From Cyclostephanos tholiformis (taxonomy: Eukaryota > Bacillariophyta > Thalassiosirophyceae > Thalassiosirales > Thalassiosiraceae): a stretch of DNA of 17,155 nt. The position numbers were made by a program, and so were the translations under genes. The notes under the pieces were generated by a model. That model saw only the letters and a program-made list of their open reading frames with translations. It was not told where the DNA came from and did not search any database. Shown here piece after piece: positions 16,413 to 17,155 of this stretch (its first letter is position 1; every line of letters starts with the position of its first letter). The stretch is from contig JALLPB010000350.1 in NCBI GenBank assembly GCA_036939975.1, positions 1 to 17,155 on the forward strand. The letters are read 5' to 3'.

Positions 16413-17155
16413 TAAAACACCTGCAAGTGGTTTCTTACCATCTTCGTCATTTTATTTATTGTGTTCCTCCTCATCCGTCCTCATTATCTGTGCATGTACA
16501 ACTTCAAGAAGTCTTTCCCTACCTTTCATATTCCGGTTGCCGAGGATTCTTTTGGGAATTTCAACTGGATGTATAAGGTTTTCACTGTCAGCTACAATAT
16601 AGCTGCAAAAAATGTGGCATGAATGCAATCACGAGGATTTGCATTCTGGAATCTGGCATCAAGCTTTCTTGTGTGGGTATATTTAACTTGTTCTTCCTTT
16701 TCCCGATCTATTCCTTAATGGGGGAGGGCGACCATGTTTTTGATCCAATTTACTACACACTTAGTCTCAGCAGCCTTGGCGAGGGGAACAGCGGGACAAT
16801 CACAATGACGGTTGTGGCATACACACTTTTTTAACTGCAATGTACTTAATGGTCCAGGACTTTGATTGGTTTATGCCCATTGACACAAATTTCTCTCAGA
16901 ACAGTGTGCTCAGAATTACACCATCTTTTTGTCGGGACTGCCTCCGGACATGCAAACAAACAAGGCAATCAAAAAAAAATCCTTCAAAAGTACTTCTCCC
17001 CCAATGCTGTGGCTCAGGTTCATGTTGCTGTTGCCTGTAACATATCCAAGTAAGAGAAACTGGTTACCAAGCGGCAAGCAAAATGCACTGATTCTGAAGC
17101 TTGACATGAGCCCAGAAAGTTCACTGTAACAATGTGTAACTTGTGTAACAAATGT
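16413..17155 (+). pseudogene. OSCA/CSC1/TMEM63-like (DUF221) mechanosensitive channel, frameshifted and truncated by window end
   Basis: Pieces of one protein in the right order but in changing frames. TM0: KWFLTIFVILFIVFLLIRPH (16425-16484). Cytosolic link: FNWMYKVFTVSYNIAAK. TM1: GMNAITRICI, then SGIKLSCVGIFNLFFLFPIY (to about 16710). TM2: TMTVVAYTLF then TAMYLMVQDF. Cytosolic RRM-like domain: NYTIFLSGLPPDM, KILQKYFSPNAVAQVHVAVA, NISK, EKLVTKRQAK. This order matches OSCA/CSC1/TMEM63 osmosensitive cation channels. The frame breaks near 16610 (A6 run), near 16811-16816 (T6 run), near 16914 (AA) and at the A9 run near 16971-16979; each break needs one more base than is present to restore frame. 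An in-frame TAA (about 17051) separates NISK from EKLV. No start codon is identified and the pore domain lies beyond the window. Either a dying gene copy or unpolished sequence in a repeated locus. Confidence 0.6.
17126..17155. repeat. GTAAC motif cluster at the right edge
   Basis: GTAACA or GTAACT at 17126, 17136 and 17145, spaced 10 and 9 bp, continuing to the window end. The same hexamer is clustered at bases 9-81. Whether this starts a longer repeat cannot be seen. Confidence 0.4.

Noticed and set aside
16605..16820. Programmed -1 ribosomal frameshifting at A6 and T6 runs of the OSCA-like gene
   Set aside because: The A6 site could be slippery, but four breaks plus an in-frame TAA in about 450 bp cannot sensibly be programmed; decay or sequence error is simpler.
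1..17155. tRNA, rRNA, spliceosomal RNA, CRISPR array, transposase or reverse transcriptase
   Set aside because: I looked for conserved boxes, repeat-spacer order and catalytic motifs on both strands and saw none.

Overview
The window looks like nuclear DNA of a photosynthetic stramenopile, most likely a centric diatom. Three proteins begin with a signal peptide ending in the ASAFAP-type motif of diatom plastid precursors: GSAFAP in the enoyl-ACP reductase, GAFSVP in Psb27, and DAFSPP in an unknown protein. Genes are compact, with mostly short GT-AG introns (67-137 bp). Two flagellar/centriolar proteins (UNC119, SSNA1) argue for a lineage with flagellated sperm, meaning centric rather than pennate diatoms. 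This assignment is inference from content. No search was run, and splice sites were chosen by reading frame and recalled family alignment.

Region by region. 1-330: spacer with a cluster of GTAAC motifs. 331-3092 (+): five-exon gene for a 793-residue protein whose C-terminal third is the meiotic recombination factor HOP2; its N-terminal part carries a duplicated, unfamiliar cysteine-rich (possibly CW-like) domain. 3292-3937 (-): two-exon UNC119. 4081-4571 (+): three-exon SSNA1/DIP13. The last two are divergent across 143 bp. 4696-5352 (-): decayed ankyrin-repeat pseudogene. 5563-6054 (-): hypothetical ORF that runs into the 5' end of psb27. 6023-7030 (+): two-exon psb27. 7467-8695 (-): two-exon APC10/DOC1. 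9208-10827 (-): YqgF/RuvX-like RNase H-fold protein. 11360-12160 (+): PH-domain protein. 12161-12998: gene-poor spacer with two small hairpins. 12999-13745 (+): plastid-targeted acidic protein with one membrane segment. 14057-15675 (-): two-exon plastid enoyl-ACP reductase. 16118-16393 (+): weak ORF with a signal-peptide-like start. 16413-17155 (+): broken, truncated OSCA/CSC1/TMEM63-type channel gene that runs off the window.

How the genes fit together. HOP2 (meiosis), UNC119 (lipidated-cargo delivery to flagella) and SSNA1 (basal body/axoneme) lie side by side in 4.3 kb, so this end may be a small sexual-phase block. Psb27 and enoyl-ACP reductase are unrelated plastid housekeeping genes, but in both an intron of 450-490 bp begins directly after the signal-peptide exon. 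The best candidates for something undescribed are the cysteine-rich::HOP2 fusion, its repeated domain, and the compact meiosis/flagellum block.
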